From assembly GCA_016298065.1 (NCBI GenBank), contig JAEDDN010000004.1, positions 1 through 64,000 of the forward strand: a DNA stretch of 64,000 nt, written 5' to 3'. Position 1 is the first letter of the stretch; every line of letters starts with the position of its first letter. The notes under the pieces are model-generated. The model had not been told where the DNA came from, did not search any database, and saw nothing but the letters and a program-made list of their open reading frames with translations. Source of the DNA: Oscillospiraceae bacterium. Its GTDB lineage: Bacteria; Bacillota; Clostridia; Oscillospirales; Ruminococcaceae. The position numbers and the translations under genes were made by a program. This document shows, one piece after another, positions 51,790 through 60,453 of the stretch.

Positions 51790-52008
51790 TTAAAGTATTA
51801 TTTTGCAGTCTGATTCTATTTTACTGCAAGCCTTTTGAGCCTTAGCTAAAATTTCGTCTAATTTATCTTCGTCTGCGTCAAGGGTGAGCTTTTGAGATAA
51901 AAAGCTTACCGAAGCGTCGTTTACACCGGGGATTTTTTTAATTAAGTCTTCCATCTTTGCGGCGCAGTTTGCACATTCGAGATTTTCCATTTTAAATTTT
52001 TTCTTCAT
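51790..52008 (-). CDS. Stand-alone HMA-domain metal-binding protein
   Basis: This 72-residue ferredoxin-like HMA domain has the metal site MENLECANCAAKMEDLI (CxxC) near residue 12-20 and the GVNDASVSFLSQKL strand. It resembles the N-terminal domain usually fused to P1B ATPases, so here it may act as a chaperone or detached domain that feeds metal to the ATPase encoded 34 bases downstream. AAGGAG precedes the ATG. Confidence 0.9.
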   Translation of the reverse strand: MKKKFKMENLECANCAAKMEDLIKKIPGVNDASVSFLSQKLTLDADEDKLDEILAKAQKACSKIESDCKIIL

Positions 52009-52081
52009 AAGTATAACTCCTTTTTATTGTATGCCGTAAAAAACCGACGGTTAATTAAAACGCTTAACCTTCTTAGTTAAT

Positions 52082-52450
52082 TTATTTTTCGGTTGCGTGC
52101 TCTAATCCTTCGTTAAAAATAGTCTTTACATGGTCGTCTGCAATAGAATAATAAATAACTCTGCCGTCCTTGCGGTATTTTACTAAATTCGACTGCTTTA
52201 AAATGCGAAGCTGGTGGGAGACAGAGGACTTTGTCATACCCAAAAGCACCGAAATATCACATACGCACATCTCGGCACGCATCAAGGCACAAAGAATTTT
52301 AATTCTGGTTGAATCGCTGAAAACCTTAAAAATATCAGATACATCAAGCAGTATATCGTCGTCTATCATATCCTTTTTAACGGCGTCTACTACTTCTTTA
52401 TGTATGCTGGTGCAGTCACAGCGGTCAATATCAGGTCCGTATGCACACAT
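52082..52450 (-). CDS. ArsR/SmtB-family metal-responsive repressor (CadC-like)
   Basis: This 122-residue winged-helix regulator has metal-site cysteines at the N-terminus (MCAYGPDIDRCDC) and in the recognition region ALMRAEMCVCDISVLLGM. The HTH reads DISVLLGMTKSSVSHQLRIL. CxC in the alpha-3 helix plus N-terminal cysteines match CadC-type sensors of Cd/Pb/Zn. It heads the operon regulator-HMA protein-ATPase. Its operator at 52477-52500 is next to the -10 of the promoter, so it should repress until metal binds. Confidence 0.92.
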   Translation of the reverse strand: MCAYGPDIDRCDCTSIHKEVVDAVKKDMIDDDILLDVSDIFKVFSDSTRIKILCALMRAEMCVCDISVLLGMTKSSVSHQLRILKQSNLVKYRKDGRVIYYSIADDHVKTIFNEGLEHATEK

Positions 52451-52476
52451 ATTATTTGCTCCTTTTTTAAAGTTGA

Positions 52477-52529
52477 ATAGTTGAATTATTGTTCAACTAT
52501 ATTATAAATTAGCTTATACCGTATGTCAA
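52477..52529 (-). promoter_or_regulatory. Promoter and ArsR-type operator of the metal-efflux operon
   Basis: On the minus strand TTGACA (52524-52529), 17 bases, TATAAT (52501-52506). The perfect inverted repeat ATAGTTGAA (52477-52485), TTATTG, TTCAACTAT (52492-52500) lies immediately downstream of the -10. This is where SmtB/CadC-type repressors bind; their boxes have the same TTGAA/TTCAA halves. Confidence 0.85.
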
Positions 52530-52546
52530 GAGTGTTTTTAAATATC

Positions 52547-52576
52547 TTGAAAAAATATTTAACGGTATAGTATAAT
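52547..52576 (+). promoter_or_regulatory. Possible promoter for cwlD
   Basis: TTGAAA (52547-52552), 18 bases, TATAAT (52571-52576). A sporulation-sigma promoter would be expected for cwlD, so this call is tentative. Confidence 0.4.
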
Positions 52577-52662
52577 AGTAGCGTAAAAGCTTTATATTTT
52601 AATAATTTAAAAATACTGCCCATATAATTACTTATAACGGATTATATGAGGTGTGTTTTTAT

Positions 52663-53391
52663 ATGAATTCAAAAAGAAACAAACTGACCTTTACTAAGAT
52701 AATGATAATTTCACTGAGCTTAGTTTGCGCTTTAAGCTATCTTTTCTTATCTTATAGAGACAAGGCTATTATGACAAATGCTAGTGTTTCCGACAATGTA
52801 ATAGTGCTTGACGCAGGTCACGGAGGCTTTGACGGCGGGGCAGTAGGGGTAAACGGCGCTGTGGAAAAGGATATAAACCTTTCGATAACGCTTATACTTA
52901 AAAATATGCTTGAAGTAAACGGTTTTGAGGTTATATTAACCCGTGACAGCGATATAAACTTGTGCGAGGACTCATCAAAAACAATGTCCCAAAGAAAGAG
53001 TCTTGATATAAGAAAAAGGCAGAGCATAATTGACGCCAATCCAAACGCCGTCTGTATTTGTATTCATCAAAATAAATTTGACGATAGCATTTCGCACGGT
53101 GCGCAGATGTTTTACGGAGTAAACAATCCTGAAAGTAAAGAGCTTGCTAAATGTCTGCAAGACGCCTTTGTGAAAAATCTTCAGCCTGACAATAAACGTC
53201 AGATAAAAAAAGGCGAGAAAAGTGTTTATCTGCTTTGTAATGTGCAAAACCCGATTGTGCTTGCAGAGTGCGGATTTTTAAGCAATCCCGACGAGGAGTA
53301 TATGCTCTGTGACAAGGAGTATCAGCAAAAGGTAGCTTTTACGATTTTTTGCGGTCTTATTGATTATTTGTCTTTAGAGCAAAACGTTTAA
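52663..53391 (+). CDS. cwlD: N-acetylmuramoyl-L-alanine amidase CwlD
   Basis: This 242-residue amidase_3 protein has an N-terminal membrane anchor (KIMIISLSLVCALSYLFLS). The catalytic domain has VLDAGHGGFDGGAVGVNGAV with zinc-binding His, EKDINLSI with Glu, CICIHQNKFDD with the second His, and ECGFLSNPDEE with the catalytic Glu. Size and single domain fit CwlD, which removes peptide stems before PdaA forms muramic-delta-lactam in spore cortex. The ATG at 52663 has GAGGTG before it; a GTG four codons earlier overlaps that. radA follows after 31 bases. Confidence 0.88.
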   Translation: MNSKRNKLTFTKIMIISLSLVCALSYLFLSYRDKAIMTNASVSDNVIVLDAGHGGFDGGAVGVNGAVEKDINLSITLILKNMLEVNGFEVILTRDSDINLCEDSSKTMSQRKSLDIRKRQSIIDANPNAVCICIHQNKFDDSISHGAQMFYGVNNPESKELAKCLQDAFVKNLQPDNKRQIKKGEKSVYLLCNVQNPIVLAECGFLSNPDEEYMLCDKEYQQKVAFTIFCGLIDYLSLEQNV

Positions 53392-53422
53392 ATATAAGGT
53401 ATAAAAACGAGAGGATAAAAAT

Positions 53423-54805
53423 ATGAAGGTTAAAGAACTTTTTGTGTGTGAAAGCTGTGGCTACGAATCGCCAAAATGGTACGGAAAATGTCCTAACTGC
53501 GATAGCTGGAACAGCTTTTCAAAAAAGGAAACGGCAATCAGTGAAAGGTCCCCTGCTTCAAAAAAGGTAACGGTAACTAAAGACGGTGTAAAGTCGGAAA
53601 TTTTTAATATTTCAGACGTAGCGCTCGACGATGAAATACGCTTTAAAACAGGCGTAAGCGAGCTTGACAGAGTTTTGGGCGGCGGAATAGTAAAGGGCTC
53701 TTTGGTACTGCTCGGAGGCGACCCCGGCATAGGTAAGTCCACCTTGCTTTTGCAGATATGTCAGTACTTGGGCGAAAATTTAAAGATTATGTATGTGTCG
53801 GGCGAGGAATCGGTAAGACAGATAAAATTAAGAGCAAAAAGGCTCGGCGTGACAAGCGACAATTTATTTTTAGCGGCAGATACAAACGTAGAGAGCATAT
53901 TAAACACCGTAGTGTCTCAAAAGCCCGATATAGTTATGATAGACTCGATACAGACTATGTGTATAGATAAATTAAGCTCTTCGCCCGGAAGTATAATACA
54001 GGTAAGAGAAAGCACCAACGCATTTTTGCACCTTGCAAAGAGCGAGGAAATCCCGATACTTATAGTAGGACATGTAAATAAAGACGGAGCAATAGCAGGT
54101 CCTAAGGTACTCGAGCATATAGTTGACGCCGTACTTCACTTTGAGGGAGACCCAAACCAGTGTTACCGAATATTAAGAGCCATCAAAAACCGTTTCGGAT
54201 CTACAAATGAAATAGGCGTTTTTGAAATGCTTGATACAGGCTTAAAGGAGGTGCCAAACCCCTCCGGAATGTTACTTGAGGGCAGACCAAAAACCGAGTC
54301 GGGCACCTGTGTCGCCTGCGTAATGGAGGGTAGCAGACCTATTTTGGCGGAGGTTCAGGCGCTCGTGAGTAAAACTCAGTTTAATATCCCCAGAAGAACG
54401 GCAACAGGCTTTGATTATAACCGCTTGTCGCTTATTTTGGCGGTGCTAGAGAAGCGATGCGGATATTACTTCTCTGCGCTTGACGCATATATAAACATAG
54501 TAGGCGGGCTAAAGCTTGACGAACCTGCGGCAGATTTGCCGATAGCGCTTTCTTTAATATCAAGCCTTAGAGATTTACCTGTTGATGATGATATTGTGGC
54601 TTTCGGAGAAATCGGTTTAACGGGCGAAATCAGAAGCGTGTCAAACGCCTCTCAAAGAATAAAGGAAGCAAAGAGATTAGGCTTTAAAAAATGCATAGTG
54701 CCTACAGGTGCATTAAAGAGTTTAAGCGGTGCCGAAACAAAGGGTATTGAAATTTGCGCCGTTTCAAATCTGAAACAGGCGGTAGCCGCCCTTGAGGGAA
54801 AATAA
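53423..54805 (+). CDS. radA: DNA repair protein RadA (Sms)
   Basis: This 460-residue RecA-like helicase processes recombination intermediates. The zinc finger has CESCGYESPKWYGKCPNC (Cys9, 12, 23, 26), Walker A is GGDPGIGKST (98-107), the RadA-specific KNRFG motif is in RAIKNRFGSTNEIG, and the Lon-like C-terminal domain is ADLPIALSLISSLRDLPVDD. All parts of the family are present. It may share transcription with cwlD. Confidence 0.96.
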   Translation: MKVKELFVCESCGYESPKWYGKCPNCDSWNSFSKKETAISERSPASKKVTVTKDGVKSEIFNISDVALDDEIRFKTGVSELDRVLGGGIVKGSLVLLGGDPGIGKSTLLLQICQYLGENLKIMYVSGEESVRQIKLRAKRLGVTSDNLFLAADTNVESILNTVVSQKPDIVMIDSIQTMCIDKLSSSPGSIIQVRESTNAFLHLAKSEEIPILIVGHVNKDGAIAGPKVLEHIVDAVLHFEGDPNQCYRILRAIKNRFGSTNEIGVFEMLDTGLKEVPNPSGMLLEGRPKTESGTCVACVMEGSRPILAEVQALVSKTQFNIPRRTATGFDYNRLSLILAVLEKRCGYYFSALDAYINIVGGLKLDEPAADLPIALSLISSLRDLPVDDDIVAFGEIGLTGEIRSVSNASQRIKEAKRLGFKKCIVPTGALKSLSGAETKGIEICAVSNLKQAVAALEGK

Positions 54806-54809
54806 TAAA

Positions 54810-54834
54810 AAAGCCTCGTTTAATACGGGGCTTT
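54810..54834 (+). terminator. Terminator after radA
   Basis: AAAGCCTCGT (54810-54819) and ACGGGGCTTT (54825-54834) pair with one G-U; only a short T-run follows. Confidence 0.6.
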
Positions 54835-54841
54835 AAGTGTT

Positions 54842-55021
54842 TTATAAAGAGGCAGAATTAAAATAAGACTTACTTAAATTGTGAGATGTTTTTTGGCTTT
54901 CGGGCTTTTTATAGTAACTGCAGCCGTCAACCTTTTTTTGGTTTATGCTTGTCGCTTCCCCCAGCGTACAGTATCCGTCCTTTTGATATAAACAGTTTTT
55001 TACACAGGTTATCAGGTTCAA
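54842..55021 (-). CDS. Small cysteine-containing clostridial protein (59 residues)
   Basis: On the minus strand a TTG at 55021, with GAGGTG 6 bases upstream, opens a 59-residue frame ending at TAA 54842-54844. It begins MNLITCVKNCLYQKDGYCTL and has DGCSYYKK further on, with Cys6, Cys10, Cys18 and Cys34. This CxxxC..C..C pattern, with QKDGYC and a final GCxYY, recurs in small proteins of clostridia that are often misnamed hydroxymyristoyl-ACP dehydratase. The four cysteines suggest metal or disulfide binding; the function is unknown. It lies between two plus-strand genes. Confidence 0.72.
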   Translation of the reverse strand: MNLITCVKNCLYQKDGYCTLGEATSINQKKVDGCSYYKKPESQKTSHNLSKSYFNSASL

Positions 55022-55131
55022 TACTCACACCTCGTTTCTAAAAAAGCCTTAGTAATTAAAAGTATTTGCAAAAGCTTTAAAAATATAGCTTAAAACAATA
55101 ATTTACATATTTAAAAAGGAGTAGCTTTAAT

Positions 55132-55860
55132 ATGATTTTATATCCTAATCTGCCCGAAAAAAAGGTGAGCGTAGTCGCCGTTTCTGGTAAGTATCAAAAT
55201 ATAATATCCGCACTTAAAGCGCTTAAAATAAAGTGCATTGAAATCCCGATGTGCGATATGCTGGCATTACCTGTGGGCCAGCACGCCGATATGGTATTAA
55301 ATCATTTAGGCGGGGAGGAGATTTTGCTTTATAATTACAGTAAAACTTTAAACGAAGCTCTTTTAAAGGAGGGCTTTAAGCTTAATTTTTGCAAAAATAA
55401 TCCTAAGGCAAAATATCCCTACGATATAGGGCTTAATTCTTTAAGCCTTGGGGATTTATTTGTAACACTAAAGGAGCACTGCGATAAAACCTTGCTTGAG
55501 TATAATAAGGAAAAAACCCTTGTCAATGTAAAACAAGGGTATGTAAAGTGTTCGGTTTGCGTAGTGAATGAGAAAAACTTAATAGTGTCTGACGAGGGTA
55601 TATATAATGCGCTTAAAGGATATGATATAAACTGCCTTTTGGTAAGTAAAGAGGATATTCTGCTCGAAGGCTATAACTGTGGCTTTATCGGAGGCTGTGC
55701 AGGGCTCATTGACAAAAATACCCTTGCCTTTACCGGAAAGGTTAAAACTCATCGTGACGGTGAGAAAATATACGATTTTGTAAAAAGTGCCGGCGTTAAT
55801 ATAATAGAGCTTACAGACGCTCCGCTTATAGACATAGGCGGAATAATCCCGTTAAGGTAA
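55132..55860 (+). CDS. DUF6873-like protein (GME-fold)
   Basis: This 242-residue protein has no signal peptide or membrane helix. It resembles the DUF6873 group assigned to the guanidino-group-modifying-enzyme (GME) fold: YPNLPEKKVSVVAVSGKYQN at the N-terminus and CGFIGGCAGLIDKNTLAFTG followed by KVKTHRDGEKI. This late segment is like the G-x-G-x-C-G region of these proteins. I recall the family from sequence pattern only. It ends 9 bases inside the convergent S1-domain gene. AAAGGAG precedes the ATG. Confidence 0.65.
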   Translation: MILYPNLPEKKVSVVAVSGKYQNIISALKALKIKCIEIPMCDMLALPVGQHADMVLNHLGGEEILLYNYSKTLNEALLKEGFKLNFCKNNPKAKYPYDIGLNSLSLGDLFVTLKEHCDKTLLEYNKEKTLVNVKQGYVKCSVCVVNEKNLIVSDEGIYNALKGYDINCLLVSKEDILLEGYNCGFIGGCAGLIDKNTLAFTGKVKTHRDGEKIYDFVKSAGVNIIELTDAPLIDIGGIIPLR

Positions 55861-56814
55861 TGTGTAAAATTCCGTTTCCACTACCTTTTTACTGCAGGCG
55901 GGAGAATATTTAAAGTTATCTATATGCCCCGAGTTTATAAAATATTTATAATCGCATTTAGGGTAGTCTGCGTCAAAGCTATCTACAATAATCAGTTTAA
56001 TTTTCATCTTTTCGGGGATAATGCTTTTTATGTAAACGCTTGCCTGCTGACCGACCTTTACGTCATATCTGAGCTCCGCAAGCCCTGCGAGGTTTGGCGC
56101 AAGCTCAACAAAAATTCCGTAGCTTTCAATCGAGCGAATGATACCTGCAACTGTTTCGCCGTTTTGAAAGTTTTTTGCATTTTCCTCCCAGCTTCCTAAA
56201 AGCTCCTTGTGAGTTAAACAAAGCTTTGAGTCAATGCCGTTATAAAAGGGAATATTACCTTTGTCCCCAAAGCCCTTTACCAGAGCTAAAATATCCTGGC
56301 CTATAAAAAATCTGTCCTTTGGGTGAGATATCCTGGAAACCGAAATGGCGTCTATCGGTATAAGCGAGATAATACCGCAGCCTACGTCAACAAAACAGCC
56401 GAAGCTTTCAAGATGAGTTACTCTGCCCTTTATAACATCTCCTGAAACGAGATGCGTTATGTAACTTTCAAAGCAGTCCTTTTGCACCTCTCTTCTGGAA
56501 AGAATAGCGTAAGGCTCAGCGGCAGTTTTAACTATTTTCTTAACATAAAAGCAAACGGGTTTATTTACCTTAGAAATAATAGCGATATCCCTTGTAGTGC
56601 CGTCGCTTATTCCCATGGCGCACTCCTCTTTAGGTATAATTCCGTTCATACAGCCTAAATCCACCGTAAGATTATGCTCGCTGTCGCAAACCAAAGCTCG
56701 TGCCTCTAAAATAACCTTTGCGTTTATAGCGTCGTTTAAAGAGGCGGGACTTTTTAAATATTTATCGTTTTCCTTGCTTTGTGATAAAAGCCCTTCAGGT
56801 AAAAATATGGACAT
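55852..56814 (-). CDS. S1 RNA-binding domain protein
   Basis: This 320-residue protein has two recognisable S1 repeats: residues about 130-200 (GDVIKGRVTHLESFGCFVDV, then GCGIISLIPIDAIS and DRFFIGQDILALVKG) and residues about 225-290 (NGETVAGIIRSIESYGIFVEL, then APNLAGLAELRYDV). The N-terminal part with VDLGCMNGIIPKEE and YAILSRREVQK looks like the first S1-related unit of clostridial YbxC/RpsA-like proteins. It probably binds RNA or ribosomes, but is shorter than a true S1. It is convergent with the DUF6873-like gene, overlapping it by 9 bases. Confidence 0.82.
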   Translation of the reverse strand: MSIFLPEGLLSQSKENDKYLKSPASLNDAINAKVILEARALVCDSEHNLTVDLGCMNGIIPKEECAMGISDGTTRDIAIISKVNKPVCFYVKKIVKTAAEPYAILSRREVQKDCFESYITHLVSGDVIKGRVTHLESFGCFVDVGCGIISLIPIDAISVSRISHPKDRFFIGQDILALVKGFGDKGNIPFYNGIDSKLCLTHKELLGSWEENAKNFQNGETVAGIIRSIESYGIFVELAPNLAGLAELRYDVKVGQQASVYIKSIIPEKMKIKLIIVDSFDADYPKCDYKYFINSGHIDNFKYSPACSKKVVETEFYTLP

Positions 56815-56876
56815 TAGTATAACCTCCTGATTTTTTCTTTCTATGCGAAATTATATGCAAAAGGTTAAAACGGTTA

Positions 56877-57260
56877 TTACATATTTTTGCTTTGAACTTT
56901 TATATCAGTACCTCCGAAAGCACGAAGTTTGGAGGAGATTTTTTTACTGTCGGAGTTTTTACATATTATTAAAAGCTTGCTTTTTAAAGAAAAGTCGCTT
57001 TCTGTTTTTTCATAAGCCCCGTTAACATCATAAAGCCTAAAGCTCGGCAGTACGGAATTTGAAGAAATACCGGAGCTTATATCAAACGGTACTGCAAGAG
57101 CAGTAAAATCATTGGCATTATCCGATAAAAAATTAACCTCATTTGCATTTTTATATTTTATCGACATTTTAATAATGTCACTAAAGCTTTCCTTTACACT
57201 TCTTGCGGCATATTCTGCACTGTCAAGACTTGTAAATGACGCAGTAATCTCACTGTACAT
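56877..57260 (-). CDS. Hypothetical protein, 127 residues
   Basis: I recognise no family. It is soluble, Ser-rich and acidic in part (MYSEITASFTSLDSAEYAAR, then SVKESFSDIIKMSIKYKN), with a beta-strand-rich C-terminus (LLIICKNSDSKKISSKLRAF). A pattern of a short domain that recurs twice (TASFTSLDSAEYAA near the start and KLLIICKNSDSKKISS near the end) could be a FlhC-like or ferredoxin-like alpha-beta unit, but this is speculative. GAGGTGG precedes the ATG. Confidence 0.6.
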   Translation of the reverse strand: MYSEITASFTSLDSAEYAARSVKESFSDIIKMSIKYKNANEVNFLSDNANDFTALAVPFDISSGISSNSVLPSFRLYDVNGAYEKTESDFSLKSKLLIICKNSDSKKISSKLRAFGGTDIKVQSKNM

Positions 57261-57379
57261 TTAAACCACCTCGTTAGCTATGCTTTGAGCTTTAAGGCAT
57301 AATATTCCGATTATATTAAAATGGCAGGATATACTTTTTTAATTTATATAATTTTGTAAGAATTATTTGACAGATAAGT

Positions 57380-57408
57380 TTGTAACTTGTCTTAAAATAT
57401 GTTATACT
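57380..57408 (+). promoter_or_regulatory. Promoter for purB
   Basis: TTGTAA (57380-57385), 17 bases, TATACT (57403-57408). No purine riboswitch or PurR-like repeat was seen in the leader. Confidence 0.6.
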
Positions 57409-57472
57409 GTTATAAATGTGTTTTATTGCCGAAATTTATCGGTTAATCAAATATAATTGCGGAGGTTTTTAT

Positions 57473-58903
57473 ATGTATACAAACTACGAAAGTCCGTTTG
57501 GGGCAAGATATGCAAGCGAAGAAATGCAGTTTTTGTTTTCTGCGCAAAAGAAATTTTCCACTTGGAGAAGACTTTGGGTTGCGCTTGCAAGAGCAGAGAT
57601 GAAGCTCGGTCTTCCTATAACCGAAGAGCAGGTGGCAGAGCTTGAAGCAAAAATCGACGATATAGACTTTGAAACTGCAAAGGAAAGAGAAAAGCTCGTG
57701 CGTCACGACGTTATGTCACACGTTTACGCTTACGGTAAGCAGTGTCCGGAGGCAAAGGGTATTATCCATTTAGGCGCAACCTCGTGTTATGTCGGCGACA
57801 ACACCGATGTAATCATTATGAGAGACGCTTTGCAGGTAGTAAGAAGAAAGCTTATAAACGTTTTGGATTTACTCGGTAATTTTGCCGAAGAATATAAGGA
57901 TTTGCCTTGTCTTGCTTATACTCATCTTCAGCCTGCACAGCTTACAACGGTAGGCAAGAGAGCAACGCTTTGGGCAAACGAGCTTGTGATGGACTTGCAA
58001 GAGGTAGAGTACAGAATCGCAAACTTAAAGCTTTTGGGCTCAAAGGGTACCACAGGTACACAGGCAAGCTTTATGGAGCTTTTTGAAGGCGATACCGATA
58101 AAATCAAAGAAGTTGACAAAATGATTTGTGGGGAGCTTGGCTTTGACGGAGTAGTTCCCGTGTCGGGACAAACCTATTCCAGAAAGGTGGACGCTCAAGT
58201 ACTTGCAACACTCAGCGGAATAGCACAAAGCTGCAGTAAATTCTCAAATGACTTAAGAATACTTCAAAACTTTAAGGAAATGGAAGAACCGTTTGAGAAA
58301 AACCAAATCGGCTCGTCGGCTATGCCTTATAAGAGAAACCCGATGAGAAGCGAGAGAATAACCTCTCTTGCAAGATACGTTATGACCGACAGCTTAAATC
58401 CGATGTTTACCTCCGCTACACAGTGGTTTGAAAGAACGCTTGACGACTCCGCAAACAAGAGAATATCTGTAGCAGAGGGCTTTTTGGCAATCGACTCGAT
58501 ACTCAATATAATGCTTAACGTATGCGACGGACTTGTAGTATATCCTAAGGTTATCGAGCAGAGAGTTTTAAAGGAGCTTCCCTTTATGGCAACCGAAAAC
58601 ATAATGATGACTGCTGTTAAAAAGGGCGGCGACCGTCAGGAATTACACGAAAAGTTAAGGGTTCATTCCATAGCTGCCGCTAAAGTGGTTAAGGAAGAGG
58701 GTAAGGAAAACGACCTTATCGACCGTATCTGCAACGATAAATCCTTTAACCTTACAAAAGAAGAGATAACTGCTGTGTTAAAGCCGATAAACTTCGTGGG
58801 CAGAAGCGTACAGCAGGTTGAGGAATTTATAAGCGAATACATTACTCCGATAAGAAATGAAAACGCAGATATCCTAAACGAAAAAGCTGAACTTAGCGTT
58901 TAA
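57473..58903 (+). CDS. purB: Adenylosuccinate lyase
   Basis: PurB splits fumarate from SAICAR and from adenylosuccinate in purine synthesis. The ATG at 57473 has GGAGG 7 bases upstream, giving 476 residues that start MYTNYESPFGARYASEEMQF. Fumarase/aspartase-family marks are HLGATSCYVGDN and the signature GSSAMPYKRNPMRSERITSL. GTTGTQASFMELFEGD is also typical. The gene is separate from purL and has its own promoter. Confidence 0.96.
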   Translation: MYTNYESPFGARYASEEMQFLFSAQKKFSTWRRLWVALARAEMKLGLPITEEQVAELEAKIDDIDFETAKEREKLVRHDVMSHVYAYGKQCPEAKGIIHLGATSCYVGDNTDVIIMRDALQVVRRKLINVLDLLGNFAEEYKDLPCLAYTHLQPAQLTTVGKRATLWANELVMDLQEVEYRIANLKLLGSKGTTGTQASFMELFEGDTDKIKEVDKMICGELGFDGVVPVSGQTYSRKVDAQVLATLSGIAQSCSKFSNDLRILQNFKEMEEPFEKNQIGSSAMPYKRNPMRSERITSLARYVMTDSLNPMFTSATQWFERTLDDSANKRISVAEGFLAIDSILNIMLNVCDGLVVYPKVIEQRVLKELPFMATENIMMTAVKKGGDRQELHEKLRVHSIAAAKVVKEEGKENDLIDRICNDKSFNLTKEEITAVLKPINFVGRSVQQVEEFISEYITPIRNENADILNEKAELSV

Positions 58904-58966
58904 AATAAACTAATTAAAGTTTAAGCAATCTTTATAAATTTAAGTATAATATAACACTTTGTTTTA

Positions 58967-58995
58967 TTGACTTTTAAGACAAACTATCGTATAAT
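58967..58995 (+). promoter_or_regulatory. Promoter for secD-secF
   Basis: TTGACT (58967-58972), 17 bases, TATAAT (58990-58995), 66 bases ahead of secD. Confidence 0.7.
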
Positions 58996-59061
58996 GTTTT
59001 TTGTTAATGTTAAAGCTTTCAGTTTGAGTTAATAACATAAATTTAATATGGAGGAATGACA

Positions 59062-60453
59062 ATGCGACGTGTTTCTAAGCCTGTCTTTTTTATAATTGCC
59101 GTGTTGATTTTGCTGTTTGCAGTTGTTTCCGTAACAGGTGTATCGACAAGATACGGAGATGTTAAAACAGTACGCATTAACGGAATTAAAGAAATAAGAT
59201 GGGGCATTGATATTCGTGGAGGTGTTGACGTAACCTTCACAGTACCCGAAGGAGTAGACGCAACCGACGCTCAGCTTGAATCGGCAGCTGAGGTAATGCG
59301 CCAGAGACTTCTCAACTTAAACATAACCGACTACGAGGTATATACCGATAACGCAAGCGACAGAGTTATCGTGCGTTTCCCGTGGCAAGCCGACGATACC
59401 GATTTTGATGCAGAAGCAGCAATCGAGGAACTCGGTGAAACTGCAGTTTTGACCTTTAGATACGGTACTGCCCAGGACGGAGATATTATCCTGCAGGGCT
59501 CTAACGTAACTGAGGCAAAAGCAATTTACGCACCTACCGACAACACAGGCTCTACTTACGCTTGGCAGGTTTCTCTCGAGCTTGACGACGAAGGCGCAGA
59601 GGCATTTGCAACCGCAACTGCCGAATTAAGCGCAGAAAACGGACAAATCTCGATATGGATGGACGACACCTGCATCTCCGCACCGTCGGTAAGCACTACA
59701 ATTACCGGAGGTAGCGCAGTAATCACAGGTAACTTTGATTCGGACAGCGCAACAGCTCTTGCAAACAAAATAAACGCAGGTGCTTTGCCGTTTGAAATCG
59801 TTACAGAAAGCTACAGCACCATTAACGCAACCTTGGGTGAGGGCGCAAGAGACGCTATGATTATCTCTTGTATTATAGCTTTCGTACTCATCTGCATACT
59901 TATGATAGCTATGTACAGATTACCGGGTATAATAGCTTGTCTTTGCCTTTTAGGTCAGATTTGCGGCACCTTGGCAGCACTCACGGGCTTCTTCCCGTTT
60001 ATAAGCTCCTTTACCCTTACAATTCCGGGTATTGCAGGTATTATCCTTGCTATAGGCTTCGGCGTTGACGCAAACGTTATTACCGCTGAGCGTATAAAAG
60101 AGGAAATCCGTTCCGGCAAATCAATAGACGGTTCTATAGAGCTCGGTTATAAGAGAGCTTTTTCGGCTATAATTGACGGTAACCTCACGGTTATTATCGT
60201 AGCTATTATACTTATGGGCACCTTCGGAACTTCGGGTAGCGTGTTTGCAAAACTGTTAAAACCGCTTATGTTTATGTTCCCTGCATCTTCGGAAGGTTCA
60301 ATTTACTCCTTCGGTTACACCTTGCTTGTCGGCGTAATCTGCAACTTTATCTTCGGAGTATTTGCTTCTAAATATATGCTCAAATCTATTTCAGGCTTTA
60401 AGTGCTTCCGTAAGCCTACTCTTTATGGAGGTGAAAAAAATGCTGAAAAATAG
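59062..60453 (+). CDS. secD: Protein translocase subunit SecD
   Basis: SecD with SecF uses the membrane potential to pull exported proteins out of SecYEG. The ATG at 59062 has GGAGG 7 bases upstream; an ATG two codons earlier is too near it. The 463 residues have an N-terminal membrane helix, then RWGIDIRGGVDVTF (the conserved D-x-R/K-G-G-v), the P1 head, and after residue 260 five more helices with GFGVDANVITAERIKEEIRS, which holds the conserved D-x-N motif of RND transporters. SecF overlaps by 14 bases. Confidence 0.95.
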   Translation: MRRVSKPVFFIIAVLILLFAVVSVTGVSTRYGDVKTVRINGIKEIRWGIDIRGGVDVTFTVPEGVDATDAQLESAAEVMRQRLLNLNITDYEVYTDNASDRVIVRFPWQADDTDFDAEAAIEELGETAVLTFRYGTAQDGDIILQGSNVTEAKAIYAPTDNTGSTYAWQVSLELDDEGAEAFATATAELSAENGQISIWMDDTCISAPSVSTTITGGSAVITGNFDSDSATALANKINAGALPFEIVTESYSTINATLGEGARDAMIISCIIAFVLICILMIAMYRLPGIIACLCLLGQICGTLAALTGFFPFISSFTLTIPGIAGIILAIGFGVDANVITAERIKEEIRSGKSIDGSIELGYKRAFSAIIDGNLTVIIVAIILMGTFGTSGSVFAKLLKPLMFMFPASSEGSIYSFGYTLLVGVICNFIFGVFASKYMLKSISGFKCFRKPTLYGGEKNAEK

